64,000 bases of DNA from Lactiplantibacillus daowaiensis (lineage in GTDB: Bacteria > Bacillota > Bacilli > Lactobacillales > Lactobacillaceae): positions 1 through 64,000 of the forward strand of contig NZ_BJDJ01000017.1 of assembly GCF_005405085.1 (NCBI RefSeq), read 5' to 3'. How positions within the stretch are numbered: position 1 is the stretch's first letter; each line of letters opens with the position of its first letter. This document shows, in pieces, positions 10,194 to 18,622 of this stretch. The position numbers were made by a program, and so were the translations under genes. Under the pieces are notes generated by a model. The model was not told the origin of the DNA. It saw only the letters and a list, made by a program, of their open reading frames with translations, and made no database searches.

Positions 10194-10916
10194 CTAGAAT
10201 AAACTGGTCGTAATGTTGTAACGGCGTTTGAGCCATAAACGAGCCACAAACACGATTGCCGCAATAATCAAGTACCAGATAGCTGATAAAGCTGGGTTGA
10301 TTGACGTTGGCAATGCTGCTGCCAAGGTAAAGATCATCATCCAAGCAATAATCGCCATGACGGACCATAAAATCTTCCGCCAAGTTGGCACTTTGTTTTT
10401 CTTGTTTTTAGCTGGTTGCAAGTAATCAAATAACTTGGCAACGCCAAGACCACCAACGATCGACGTGATCAAGATGGCCGTAATACCTTGTGCCCCAGCT
10501 TGTTCTGATGAGGTTTTGCCAAAGAAACCAATGGCACCATACATCAAACAGAAAATCATGAATAACATTAACCCGTTATCCAAAGCCGTGATCCAGTAAT
10601 TAGCCCGCACTTGTTCAGCAGGATCTTTTTTAGGCCCTTCAACAATTTCTTGTGTCCGTTCTTGGACCGTCCCATACAATTGGCGCGCAGTCGTCCCTTT
10701 ATGTTGTTCAGTTAATAACGTCGCCGTCATTTCATCTAGCGCTGCTTTTTTCTTTTCTCCAGTGAGGCTAGTCGCGTTTAAAGCTTTACGCATTTGGCGC
10801 ATGTATTCACCATTTCGCTTCGTTAACTCACTATCTTCTCGAACAGGATGTTCAGCCGCTTGGATTTGTTTGGCGCCAGCTTGGGCGTTCCGCGGTTCTT
10901 TAGGTGCTTCACTCAC
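10194..10916 (-). CDS. DUF1129 family membrane protein
   Basis: 240 residues. Charged N-terminal cytoplasmic half (about 1-95), then four membrane helices (about 100-120, 130-155, 175-195, 205-225) and a basic tail KRRYNITT. Matches the DUF1129 proteins found next to ychF in lactobacilli; role unknown. The GTG at 10916 is 8 bases after GGAGG; an upstream TTG (10922) is too close to it. Lies 24 bases after the ychF stop and probably belongs to the ychF/DUF951/par operon. Confidence 0.8.
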   Translation of the reverse strand: MSEAPKEPRNAQAGAKQIQAAEHPVREDSELTKRNGEYMRQMRKALNATSLTGEKKKAALDEMTATLLTEQHKGTTARQLYGTVQERTQEIVEGPKKDPAEQVRANYWITALDNGLMLFMIFCLMYGAIGFFGKTSSEQAGAQGITAILITSIVGGLGVAKLFDYLQPAKNKKNKVPTWRKILWSVMAIIAWMMIFTLAAALPTSINPALSAIWYLIIAAIVFVARLWLKRRYNITTSLF

Positions 10917-10940
10917 GAGCAAGTCCTCCTTTGCTTAAGC

Positions 10941-12041
10941 TTAGACGTTGAATCGGAATTCAACGATATCGCCATCTTGCATGACGTAATCTTTACCTTC
11001 AAGTCGTAATTTACCATTTTCTTTGACTTTGGCTTCATTACCCGCTGCATCTAAGTCAGCAAATGACATGACTTCGGCCCGAATGAATCCACGTTCAAAA
11101 TCAGAGTGAATAATCCCAGCCGCTTGAGGGGCCTTAGTGCCGCGTTTAAACGTCCAAGCACGCGTTTCCTTGCCACCAGCCGTAAAGAAGGTTTCAAGGC
11201 CTAAGAGCTTGTAAGAAGCCCGGATAAGCTTATTCAAGCCTGGTTCTTCAACGCCTTCAGCTGCCAAAAAGTCGGCCTTGTCGTCATCGTCTAATTCCGC
11301 GATTTCTTCTTCAGTTTCCGCAGCCACACCAATGGCTTGGGCGCCTTCGTTCTTCGCGTAGTCAGCAACAACTTGATAATATTTTGAACTTTCAGGGTCC
11401 GCCATATCATCTTCAGCGATATTAGCCACATATAAAACTGGCTTAGACGTCAACAAGAATAAGCCACGAACAATCGCTTGTTCGTCCTCATTAAATTCAA
11501 GTGACCGGACTGGTTTGCCATCTTCCAAAGCTGGTTTGATCTTTTGTAAAACAGCCAATTCAGCTTTGGCTTCTTTGTCGCTACCCTTAGCGGCACGTTG
11601 CACTTTAGCCAAGCGCTTGTCAACGGCTTCAAGGTCCGCCAAGCTCAATTCCAAGTTGATGGTTTCAATATCATCTTGTGGGTCAACCTTCCCCGTCACA
11701 TGCGTGATGTTGTCGTCATCAAACGCCCGCACCACATGAACGATCGCGTCAACTTGGCGAATGTTTTCCAAGAACTTGTTCCCTAGACCTTCACCCTTGC
11801 TAGCACCTTTAACGATCCCAGCGATATCAGTAAATTCAAACGTCGTTGGAACCACTTTTTTGGCGGGAATAATTTCTTGAATCCGGTCTAAACGATCATC
11901 TGGGACTTCGACCATTCCCACGTTTGGATCAATCGTTGCGAACGGATAGTTGGCCATTTCGGCGCCGGCCTTCGTAATTGCGTTAAATAGTGTTGATTTA
12001 CCCACATTTGGTAACCCAACGATCCCTGCTGTAAGTGCCAT
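10941..12041 (-). CDS. ychF: Redox-regulated P-loop ATPase YchF (Obg family)
   Basis: 366 residues, full length. P loop in GLPNVGKSTLFNAI, switch region FEFTDIAGIVKGAS, the family-specific NIAEDD motif in place of NKxD (explaining ATP preference), and a C-terminal TGS-like domain ending MQDGDIVEFRFNV. Ribosome-associated; affects translation and stress responses. It follows the DUF951 gene by 23 bases. Confidence 0.97.
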   Translation of the reverse strand: MALTAGIVGLPNVGKSTLFNAITKAGAEMANYPFATIDPNVGMVEVPDDRLDRIQEIIPAKKVVPTTFEFTDIAGIVKGASKGEGLGNKFLENIRQVDAIVHVVRAFDDDNITHVTGKVDPQDDIETINLELSLADLEAVDKRLAKVQRAAKGSDKEAKAELAVLQKIKPALEDGKPVRSLEFNEDEQAIVRGLFLLTSKPVLYVANIAEDDMADPESSKYYQVVADYAKNEGAQAIGVAAETEEEIAELDDDDKADFLAAEGVEEPGLNKLIRASYKLLGLETFFTAGGKETRAWTFKRGTKAPQAAGIIHSDFERGFIRAEVMSFADLDAAGNEAKVKENGKLRLEGKDYVMQDGDIVEFRFNV

Positions 12042-12064
12042 ATCAGTTATTCACTCTTCCTTTA

Positions 12065-12262
12065 TTAATCTTCTTTAGCTTTTTTAACAAGAACTTTTTT
12101 GAGTTTCTTATCGAACTCACGACGCGTCATCATGACCACGTGACCACAACCGGTACATTTAATCTTAATGTCCGCGCCCATCCGCGTAATTTCCCAGCGA
12201 TTTACGCCACACGGATGCGCTTTCTTCATTTCGACAATATCACCTAAATCATACATGCGCAA
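12065..12262 (-). CDS. DUF951 small zinc-ribbon-like protein
   Basis: 65 residues. Starts MYDLGDIVEMKKAHPCG and has Cys residues in HPCG and CTGCGH that could bind zinc; a basic Lys-rich tail suggests nucleic-acid contact. DUF951 proteins sit between parB and ychF throughout the Lactobacillales, as here. Function unknown. Confidence 0.88.
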   Translation of the reverse strand: MRMYDLGDIVEMKKAHPCGVNRWEITRMGADIKIKCTGCGHVVMMTRREFDKKLKKVLVKKAKED

Positions 12263-12276
12263 CGCTCCTTCACAAA

Positions 12277-13167
12277 TTAATTCAAATCGACGTGTAAGAT
12301 TTCCAAAATCCGGGTTAAATCATCATTTGACAAATACGGAATTTCAATCTTGCCTTGCTCTTTTTGGTTCGCTTTGGCTTGGATCGAAACAGCCGTCCCA
12401 AATTTTTCTTGTAATTGTTCTTCACTTGCCCGAATATATGGTGACTTTTTAACGATCACTTTTTTGGCAGGTTGTTTGGCATCACCATTGTAGCGCGCCA
12501 CAATTTGTTCCAATTGACGCACGGTTAAATTATCTTTAACGGCTTTTTTTGCCAAGGGTGCTAGCTTCGTTTTATCTTTTAATGATAGCAACGTCCGCGC
12601 TTGGCCCATTGAGAGTTGACCTTTTTGAATCAACTGTTTAACCGCTGCTGGCAAGCCTAACAGGCGCAAATAATTGGCGATATAAGGCCGACTCTTACCT
12701 AACCGTTTTGACACTTCAGCTTGGGTCAACTTCAACTTCTTCATCAAAGAATCGTAAGCTTCCGCTTCTTCTAATGGCGTCAAGTCTTCGCGTTGCAAGT
12801 TTTCCAACACGGCGACTTCCATCATTTCTTCTTCAGTCACATCCCGGACAATCGCTGGAATCGTGGCTTGTTTAGCTAACTTCGAAGCTCGGAAACGACG
12901 TTCACCAGCAATAATTTCATACTTTTGAATTTCTGCATCCGGTTGCCGTACGATAATTGGTTGAAACACGCCTGATTTTTTAATCGAACTAGCGAGTTCT
13001 TTTAACGCTGCTTGGTCAAACTTTTGCCGTGGTTGATAAGGGTTAGCGCGAATATCCGTTAACGCAAGATCAACAACTGCTGCTTCACTTTCAGGTTCAT
13101 CAACATCTGCAAATAAGGCATCGATTCCCCGCCCTAACGCTTTGCTTTGATCTTTACTTCTTGCCAT
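12277..13167 (-). CDS. parB: Chromosome-partitioning protein ParB (Spo0J)
   Basis: 296 residues. CTP-dependent clamp that loads at parS near the origin and spreads. Seen: N-terminal ParB/Srx-like domain with YQPRQKF and the GERRFRA CTP-binding box, a helix-turn-helix (LTQAEVSKRLGKSRPYIANYLRLL) and a C-terminal dimer domain. Starts inside the end of parA (14-base overlap), so the two are translationally coupled. Confidence 0.96.
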   Translation of the reverse strand: MARSKDQSKALGRGIDALFADVDEPESEAAVVDLALTDIRANPYQPRQKFDQAALKELASSIKKSGVFQPIIVRQPDAEIQKYEIIAGERRFRASKLAKQATIPAIVRDVTEEEMMEVAVLENLQREDLTPLEEAEAYDSLMKKLKLTQAEVSKRLGKSRPYIANYLRLLGLPAAVKQLIQKGQLSMGQARTLLSLKDKTKLAPLAKKAVKDNLTVRQLEQIVARYNGDAKQPAKKVIVKKSPYIRASEEQLQEKFGTAVSIQAKANQKEQGKIEIPYLSNDDLTRILEILHVDLN

Positions 13168-13924
13168 GCGCAGCTAACACTTCCTTTGCTAAGGCTGAAT
13201 AAACTTGGGCCCCTTTTGATTTTGGATCGTAATCAATAATCGATAACCCATGACTTGGCGCTTCTGATAAACGCACATTTCGGGGAATAATCGTGTCATA
13301 AACCGCGTCTTTGAAGAACTTCCGCACTTCCTCATTGACTTGTTGACCAAGATTAGTCCGGGCATCGTACATCGTTAATAAAACGCCTTCGATCTTTAAT
13401 TGGCGATTAAAATGCTTTTGCACTAACTTCACGGTGTTTAGCAACTGACTCAACCCTTCCAATGCATAGTATTCACTTTGCACTGGAATCAAAATTGAAT
13501 CACAAGCCGTAAATGCATTGATCGTCAGTAGCCCTAACGAAGGGGGACAATCAATCAACACAAAATCGTAGTCATCGCGCACTTCATCAATGGCATCACG
13601 CAACCGCGTTTCCCGCGCCATCATTGGCGTGAGTTCGATTTCAGCTCCGGATAATTGAATCGTAGCTGGGACGATATCTAGCCCTGGATGCGTGGTGTGT
13701 AAAATCGTTTCTTTCATCGGGGTGTCGTTAATCAAAACATCGTAAATTTCATGTTCGATTGCTGATTTTTGAATCCCCAATCCGCTTGTGGCATTGCCTT
13801 GCGCGTCCGTATCAATTAATAGTACTTTTTGGCCTTGTTCGACTAACCCAGCACCTAAGTTGATGCTCGTGGTCGTCTTGCCAACGCCACCTTTTTGGTT
13901 GGCGAGTGCAATTACGGCTCCCAT
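13154..13924 (-). CDS. parA: Chromosome-partitioning ATPase ParA (Soj)
   Basis: 256 residues. Deviant Walker A KGGVGKTT near residue 11, Walker A' LLIDTDAQGN, Walker B VLIDCPPSL. Forms ATP-dependent DNA-bound dimers; its ATPase is stimulated by ParB, and in relatives it also modulates DnaA. Lies between noc (2-base gap) and parB (overlap). Confidence 0.97.
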   Translation of the reverse strand: MGAVIALANQKGGVGKTTTSINLGAGLVEQGQKVLLIDTDAQGNATSGLGIQKSAIEHEIYDVLINDTPMKETILHTTHPGLDIVPATIQLSGAEIELTPMMARETRLRDAIDEVRDDYDFVLIDCPPSLGLLTINAFTACDSILIPVQSEYYALEGLSQLLNTVKLVQKHFNRQLKIEGVLLTMYDARTNLGQQVNEEVRKFFKDAVYDTIIPRNVRLSEAPSHGLSIIDYDPKSKGAQVYSALAKEVLAAHGKK

Positions 13925-13926
13925 AA

Positions 13927-14778
13927 TTATTTACCACCCCTTGGTTGATTTTTCGGGATTTCAATTGTGATGCGATACCCATCGCCAGTATCTTCTTCAT
14001 GCGTCTTTACTGGTAGGCCGGTATCCGTCACCATCTTAATCGAATGTTTAATCGTATTGACTGCAATCCGGGTATCTCCCGTTAATCCCCGTGGTCGCCG
14101 TTTTTTCGGCTTTGGCGGTGTCACTAACTTTTGAATCAGTTGTTCCGTCTCTTTAACCGTCAATGCTTGGTCAATGACTTTAGCTAGCACATCAACTTGT
14201 TGCGCCGGCGTTAGTGTCAGCAGTGCCCGGCCATGCCGTTCACTGATTTGCCGTTGTAATAAAGCTTGTTGAACTGGCTTAGCTAACTTCAATAGCCGCA
14301 ACTTATTGGCGACAAATGATTGACTCTTACCAAGTTCACTGGCCAAGGCCGCTTGCGTTAGCTCATTGAGCTGCATCAATTCTTGATACGCCGTGGCTTC
14401 TTCAATCACCGTCAAATCTTGCCGTTGCAAGTTTTCAATCAACGCCATTGAGGCCGTTTCGCCGTCATCCATTTTTTGAATGATCGCTGGCACATCCGCC
14501 CAATGTAAGGACATGATCGCCCGAAACCGCCGTTCACCAGCAATGATTTCATATTTCTTAGGTTCATATTCCCGTAACACGATTGGTTGTAATAACCCGT
14601 GTTCAGCGATGGTCGCCGCTAATTCCGCAATACCGGCCTCGTCAAAAACTTGGCGCGGTTGAAAACGGTTTGGAATAATGGCCGTTACCGGGACGCGAAC
14701 AATTTGTTGATTGTTCGACGCCGCGGCCGTGTCCTTATCACGCTTATCGCGATTCGAGCCAAATAAGGAGAATGCCAT
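13927..14778 (-). CDS. noc: Nucleoid occlusion protein Noc
   Basis: 283 residues; a ParB paralogue blocking division over the nucleoid. It begins with an amphipathic membrane-targeting helix (MAFSLFGSNRDKRDKD), then a CTP-binding domain (FQPRQVF, GERRFRA), a helix-turn-helix (LTQAALASELGKSQSFVANKLRLL) and a C-terminal dimerisation region. The N-terminal helix and its place beside rsmG support Noc over a second ParB. No Noc-binding consensus was noticed in the window. Confidence 0.93.
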   Translation of the reverse strand: MAFSLFGSNRDKRDKDTAAASNNQQIVRVPVTAIIPNRFQPRQVFDEAGIAELAATIAEHGLLQPIVLREYEPKKYEIIAGERRFRAIMSLHWADVPAIIQKMDDGETASMALIENLQRQDLTVIEEATAYQELMQLNELTQAALASELGKSQSFVANKLRLLKLAKPVQQALLQRQISERHGRALLTLTPAQQVDVLAKVIDQALTVKETEQLIQKLVTPPKPKKRRPRGLTGDTRIAVNTIKHSIKMVTDTGLPVKTHEEDTGDGYRITIEIPKNQPRGGK

Positions 14779-14796
14779 TTGAATTACCTCCCAACA

Positions 14797-15531
14797 TTAT
14801 TCATGCGCCGTTAACGGCTGCTTAGCCGGTGTTCCCGGTTTCCGGGGATACCGTTTAGGTGATGGGCGCTTCTTGTCGATCACAACAATATGCCGCGGAT
14901 CACCCGTTTCTGGTAATGTAAATGCTTGGTCGTCAGTCAGCTGCCCACCTAATTGTTGAATCGCATAGGCACCTTCCGCCGTTTCAGTCCGCGTGTTGGC
15001 TGCCTTTAAAGCGACCATTTGACCACCGACTTTTACAAGTGGCAAGCATAATTCGCTCAACACTGATAACCGCGCAACCGCCCGTGCCGTCACTAAGTCA
15101 TAGCTTTCACGGTGCACCGACTTTTTACCGGCAAAGGTTTCAGCACGATCATGGAAAGTTTGAACCCCCGTCAAGCCTAACGCTGCCACCAAATCATTTA
15201 AGAAATTAATCCGCTTATTCAACGAATCAACGATCGTCACTTGTAGTTGTGGAAAGACGATCTTTAATGGTAATGACGGGAAGCCCGCCCCAGCACCAAC
15301 ATCACACAACGTTAGTGGTTGGTCTCGTAATGCGGCCACATAAAATGCCGGCGTAATCGAGTCATAAAAATGTTTCAAATACACTTCGGCTTGATCAGTA
15401 ATCGTGGTTAAGTTAAATTGACGATTAGTTGCAACGAGTCGTTCATAGTAAGTCGCAAACTGGGCCATCTGCTGATCATTCAGCGTAATACCCTTGGCCG
15501 CCAATGCTTGTTTAAATTCTTCTGGATTCAT
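14797..15531 (-). CDS. rsmG: 16S rRNA (guanine-527-N7)-methyltransferase RsmG (GidB)
   Basis: 244 residues. SAM-dependent methylation of G527 in 16S rRNA. SAM motif [15 protein letters not shown], then [16 protein letters not shown] and [12 protein letters not shown]. The ATG at 15531 follows AAGGAG; the upstream in-frame stretch overlaps the leader and inverted repeats. First gene of the rsmG-noc-parA-parB unit. Confidence 0.97.
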   Translation of the reverse strand: MNPEEFKQALAAKGITLNDQQMAQFATYYERLVATNRQFNLTTITDQAEVYLKHFYDSITPAFYVAALRDQPLTLCDVGAGAGFPSLPLKIVFPQLQVTIVDSLNKRINFLNDLVAALGLTGVQTFHDRAETFAGKKSVHRESYDLVTARAVARLSVLSELCLPLVKVGGQMVALKAANTRTETAEGAYAIQQLGGQLTDDQAFTLPETGDPRHIVVIDKKRPSPKRYPRKPGTPAKQPLTAHE

Positions 15532-15571
15532 GTAACGCTCCTTAAAATAAAGGTGTAACACCCTGACAGTT

Positions 15572-15594
15572 GTGAAACAAAAACAATGTTTCAC
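15572..15594. promoter_or_regulatory. Inverted ParB half-sites upstream of rsmG
   Basis: GTGAAACA (15572-15579) and TGTTTCAC (15587-15594) are an exact 8-bp inverted repeat, 7 bases apart. They are the two halves of a parS site (TGTTTCAC-GTGAAACA) in reversed order. The right half continues as TGTTTCACGT, so ten bases match parS before it diverges. Could be a degenerate parS or an autoregulatory site; may be coincidence. Confidence 0.4.
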
Positions 15595-15715
15595 GTCACT
15601 TCATAACTTTAACTTAAAACTAGGGTAAAATCAATGCTCCGACCCGCAATATTAAGCGTGACCAACCCTTGTGAATGCTACATTTTCACTGTAATAGCGG
15701 GTTTCAATTTTAACA

Positions 15716-15752
15716 ACGAAAAAACGCCCGGCAAAATTGCCGAACGCTTTTA
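15716..15752 (-). terminator. nupC terminator
   Basis: On the minus strand GCGTTCGGCA / TGCCGGGCGT with an ATTT loop, then six T. Confidence 0.9.
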
Positions 15753-15773
15753 ATAACTGATTTTAAATTAAGC

Positions 15774-17057
15774 TTACCAAACGAATAAGCCGACGACCCC
15801 TGATGATAAGAGGGAAACTAAAATCCCAGATAACAACATGTAGCCGACATTCCGTGAAATTAAGTCATTCTTTTCACGATCAACGATTCCTTTGAACGCC
15901 CCAATGATCATCCCGACCGTTGAGAAGTTTGCAAATGAGGTTAAGAAGACCGTCAAGACAGCGCGGAAATGTGGTGAGAAGGTGCTAACCTTACCGGTAA
16001 CTTCACCCATGACAACGAATTCGTTTGTTACTAACTTCGTCCCCATGTATGAGGCCAATTGGAACGCATCGTGCGCATTGAAGCCAAGTAACCAAGCAAA
16101 TGGGAACATGATGACCCCAAAGATATTTTCAAGTGATAAGTTCGTATTGATCAAACCTAATAACTTATCGATTAATTTGGCTAAGGCCACAAAGGCAATA
16201 ACGTTAGCCGCGATAATTAAGATTAACTTACCGGCACCTAAGATTGAGTCGCCTAAGAAAGAGAAGAATGGTTCGCGAGCTGGCTTAGCTGCTTTAACTT
16301 GTTCATCAGCTAAGGTTTCAGAACCGCTAGTTTCGGTCGTTGCTGTTGTTTCTTCAACGGCAGCACTACCGCCAACTTTAGCAATCGTATCTTCTTCTGG
16401 TTTCACTTCAACTGGGTTCAAGATAGCTGCAATAATCGCCGCATTTAAGACGTTCATTGGCACCGCCGTCAAAATAAATTGACCTGGCATCATCTTGATA
16501 TAAGCCCCTAAAATTGAAGCCGTCACACAACTCATTGACATCATCGCAATGGTTAAGTTCCGTTGTGCTTTCATTTGCTTCAATTGTAATTGTGAAACAG
16601 CTAAAGCTTCGGTGTTCCCTAAGAACATCATTTCAACAACGAAGAATGATTCGAATTTTGGTTGACCGGTAATATAAGCTAACCCACGGCCGACCCATTT
16701 AATGATCCATGGCAAAACGCCGATGTACGTTAAAATATCGAATAATGGCACAATCAATAAAATTGGCAATAATGAACTGGTAACGAAGTCCATTTGCTTA
16801 ACATTGACCCAACTGGCCAAGGCAAATGAAATCCCATCATATGAAACGTTCACTAACCAAGTAAACCCGTCAGCAGCTGCTTTAACAGCATCGACCCCGA
16901 CTTGTGACCCGGTTAAGAACCATGCTAAGAGTACTTCTAAAACCAACATGATACCAACTGAACGCCAGTGAATGGCGTGCTTTTGCTTGGAGAATAAGTA
17001 GGCGATGGCGATGAACACCACAATCCCAATAATATTAACCACCAAGTTAAAGACCAT
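15774..17057 (-). CDS. nupC: Concentrative nucleoside transporter (NupC/CNT family)
   Basis: 427 residues, about ten membrane helices plus re-entrant loops. CNT motifs: GNTEALAVSQLQLKQM near residue 145, and FGVIMFPFAWLLGFNAHDAFQLASYMGTKLVTNEF near 310-345 with FANFSTVGMIIGAFKG after it. Imports nucleosides with H+ or Na+. A polar Glu/Thr-rich insert (about 215-265) is a variable cytoplasmic loop. ATG at 17057 after GAGGG. Upstream, TTGTCC and TATAAA on the minus strand (around 17130-17165) form a likely promoter. Confidence 0.94.
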   Translation of the reverse strand: MVFNLVVNIIGIVVFIAIAYLFSKQKHAIHWRSVGIMLVLEVLLAWFLTGSQVGVDAVKAAADGFTWLVNVSYDGISFALASWVNVKQMDFVTSSLLPILLIVPLFDILTYIGVLPWIIKWVGRGLAYITGQPKFESFFVVEMMFLGNTEALAVSQLQLKQMKAQRNLTIAMMSMSCVTASILGAYIKMMPGQFILTAVPMNVLNAAIIAAILNPVEVKPEEDTIAKVGGSAAVEETTATTETSGSETLADEQVKAAKPAREPFFSFLGDSILGAGKLILIIAANVIAFVALAKLIDKLLGLINTNLSLENIFGVIMFPFAWLLGFNAHDAFQLASYMGTKLVTNEFVVMGEVTGKVSTFSPHFRAVLTVFLTSFANFSTVGMIIGAFKGIVDREKNDLISRNVGYMLLSGILVSLLSSGVVGLFVW

Positions 17058-17339
17058 GTGAATAATCCCTCTTCCCTATAAAGTTAGTGACCCAATAAAA
17101 TATTAAGAAAAAACTACCTTTATTAAGATACCATAAATATTTATACGGTGGGAGGTCTTCCGGACAAAATAATCCAATTAATTTAAGGACCCCAAAACCG
17201 CGTTATATCAGCAACGAAAAGACCGGCTAGCTCTAAAAAGTTAACCGGTCCAATTTAGAACGTGGTCGTCAAAAGTGGCCACGCGCCCCTGCCAAGGACC
17301 CTCATCATACCACGTTCACCAACTTAGCGAACTAAATAA

Positions 17340-17368
17340 TTGACCCGTCCCCTAAATGCGCGTAAGCT
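17340..17368 (+). promoter_or_regulatory. Promoter of short structured transcript
   Basis: TTGACC (17340-17345), 17-base spacer, TAAGCT (17363-17368). Transcript would begin near 17375. The rest of 17058-17339 holds the nupC promoter and a weak minus-strand GACCGG/CCGGTC hairpin at 17221-17250. Confidence 0.55.
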
Positions 17369-17374
17369 ACAGTC

Positions 17375-17505
17375 AATTAATGAAAGGGGGTGATGCTTTT
17401 TGAGTACCATATCTAATCTTAAAGCATCAGTCTCTGCCCTGTTCGGAGCACAAGACTGATTGCCTTTAAGGAGACCTGACCAAATCAATTGGTCAGGTCT
17501 TTTTG
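17375..17505 (+). ncRNA. Short transcript: large hairpin over a tiny ORF
   Basis: About 130 nt between a promoter and a strong terminator. CTTAAAG (17418-17424) pairs with CTTTAAG (17464-17470) and ATCAGTCT (17426-17433) with AGACTGAT (17453-17460), giving 15 bp that span most of the small ORF. The terminator is AGACCTGACCA / TGGTCAGGTCT (17472-17500) plus T run. No gene follows on this strand for about 200 bases. Could be a dual-function RNA, a type I toxin message or an sRNA; I do not recognise a family. Confidence 0.55.
17400..17459 (+). CDS. Possible 19-residue peptide
   Basis: TTG start, 19 codons reading STISNLKASVSALFGAQD after the initiator. It is preceded by AAAGGGGGTGAT (17383-17394), an almost perfect anti-SD complement at correct spacing, which is the main reason to believe it is translated. 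The peptide is moderately amphipathic and has no clear membrane span, unlike Fst or TxpA-type toxins. A competing 7-codon ATG frame (17380) overlaps the SD. Unrecognised. Confidence 0.4.
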   Translation: MSTISNLKASVSALFGAQD

Positions 17506-17702
17506 TGTTTTAATAAGCGAAGATTAGGCGTGTAAGCCCCTGCCAACTTCACGTCGCTCAATCTAGACCATTATCACAATTATTGGCAAGAAGCCTTTGA
17601 AAATCACCAATTTACGACAAACACCAGTTGCAACTTCTGCTTAATTAAGCTAAATTTAGGATTGAAGGATTCAACTAACGGGGATGGAGGCAGCAACGGA
17701 CC

Positions 17703-18551
17703 ATGAAAAGTACCACAAAACAAGGCTTAATTACCACTGGGTGGTTTGCGATTTTGCTCGCAGTCATCGGTGGCACGATGTTGTGGCAACGCCAAGTCCG
17801 CCATCCACGCCAAAAGGTCAGTGCGGTGACCGTTACTTCGACTGATCGAATTCCAACGGTTCTGCTACTCGGCAATCAGACGAGTACCAGCCACGGTCGT
17901 CAATTAGTCGCCGGTTTACAACAAAACAACGGCGCTCAATCAATCGTGAAAGCACAAATCAGCCGGCAAGGGACCGTCACCTTCATCGGTCGGTTCCAAC
18001 CGCATGACAATCGTCCTTATTTAAAAATCATGTTGCCAACCGGTCGCGCAACTGCCAAGCAACAAGCCCAGTGGGTCCGCGCCATTTTACGGCAAGCCCA
18101 ACAACAACTGGCTTTCAAGAAATTCAATTTAATTAGCTATGACGATGGCGGTATCGTTGCCACCCGGTACTTATCCCGGACAACTGCAGCGCTAACCCCA
18201 CAAAACTTTGTCGCGATCGCCACACCGTTTAATGGGACTAGTAGTCGTTTAAATACTGAAAAGACGACCGCTGTAACGACCCAACGTCAAACAACAGTCT
18301 TAAAACAATTGATCGCTGAACGTCATCAAATCAATCGCCACATGCGCGTCTTACTCATTGCCGGCCATGCTAAATCAGCCACCAAAGGCGATGGTGTCGT
18401 GCCAATCCAAAGTGCCTTAGCCGGGCAAGCTGTCTTTAGCACCCAAGTCACCCACTATCAACAACGGGTCTTACACACTTGGCGCGCGAGTCACGACCAA
18501 CTTTTTAACAGTTGGCGGCTCGTTAATTTAATTCAAAACTTTATTAACTAA
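17703..18551 (+). CDS. DUF915-like alpha/beta hydrolase with altered nucleophile
   Basis: 282 residues. N-terminal membrane anchor (about 9-27) followed by an extracellular alpha/beta-hydrolase domain of the DUF915 cell-surface type. Asp and His sites are recognisable (GDGVVPIQSAL near 240; ASHDQLF near 265), but the nucleophile elbow, normally GHSMGG, reads ISYDDGG, so the Ser position is Asp. It is either catalytically dead or uses Asp. Ends in a strong terminator; single gene. I use the ATG at 17703; no strong SD other than GGAGG about 15 bases earlier. Confidence 0.75.
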   Translation: MKSTTKQGLITTGWFAILLAVIGGTMLWQRQVRHPRQKVSAVTVTSTDRIPTVLLLGNQTSTSHGRQLVAGLQQNNGAQSIVKAQISRQGTVTFIGRFQPHDNRPYLKIMLPTGRATAKQQAQWVRAILRQAQQQLAFKKFNLISYDDGGIVATRYLSRTTAALTPQNFVAIATPFNGTSSRLNTEKTTAVTTQRQTTVLKQLIAERHQINRHMRVLLIAGHAKSATKGDGVVPIQSALAGQAVFSTQVTHYQQRVLHTWRASHDQLFNSWRLVNLIQNFIN

Positions 18552-18556
18552 CTACT

Positions 18557-18590
18557 AAAAAACGACGTTCAATTTTGAACGTCGTTTTTA
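18557..18590 (+). terminator. Terminator after DUF915-like gene
   Basis: AAACGACGTTC / GAACGTCGTTT perfect stem then T run; symmetric, also usable by the convergent LysR gene. Confidence 0.95.
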
Positions 18591-18622
18591 GCTATCAGCT
18601 ACGCAATCGCAACTAGCCGAGC

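Noticed and set aside
10117..10383. Open frame of 88 codons downstream of the DUF1129 gene
   Set aside because: Overlaps the DUF1129 gene in another frame and crosses its terminator; no ribosome site.
12277..14778. Duplicate parB genes as recent paralogues
   Set aside because: The second copy has the amphipathic N-terminal helix and rsmG-adjacent position of Noc, a distinct conserved protein.
15572..15600. Canonical parS site
   Set aside because: Only half matches (TGTTTCACGT then divergence); kept as an inverted half-site observation only.
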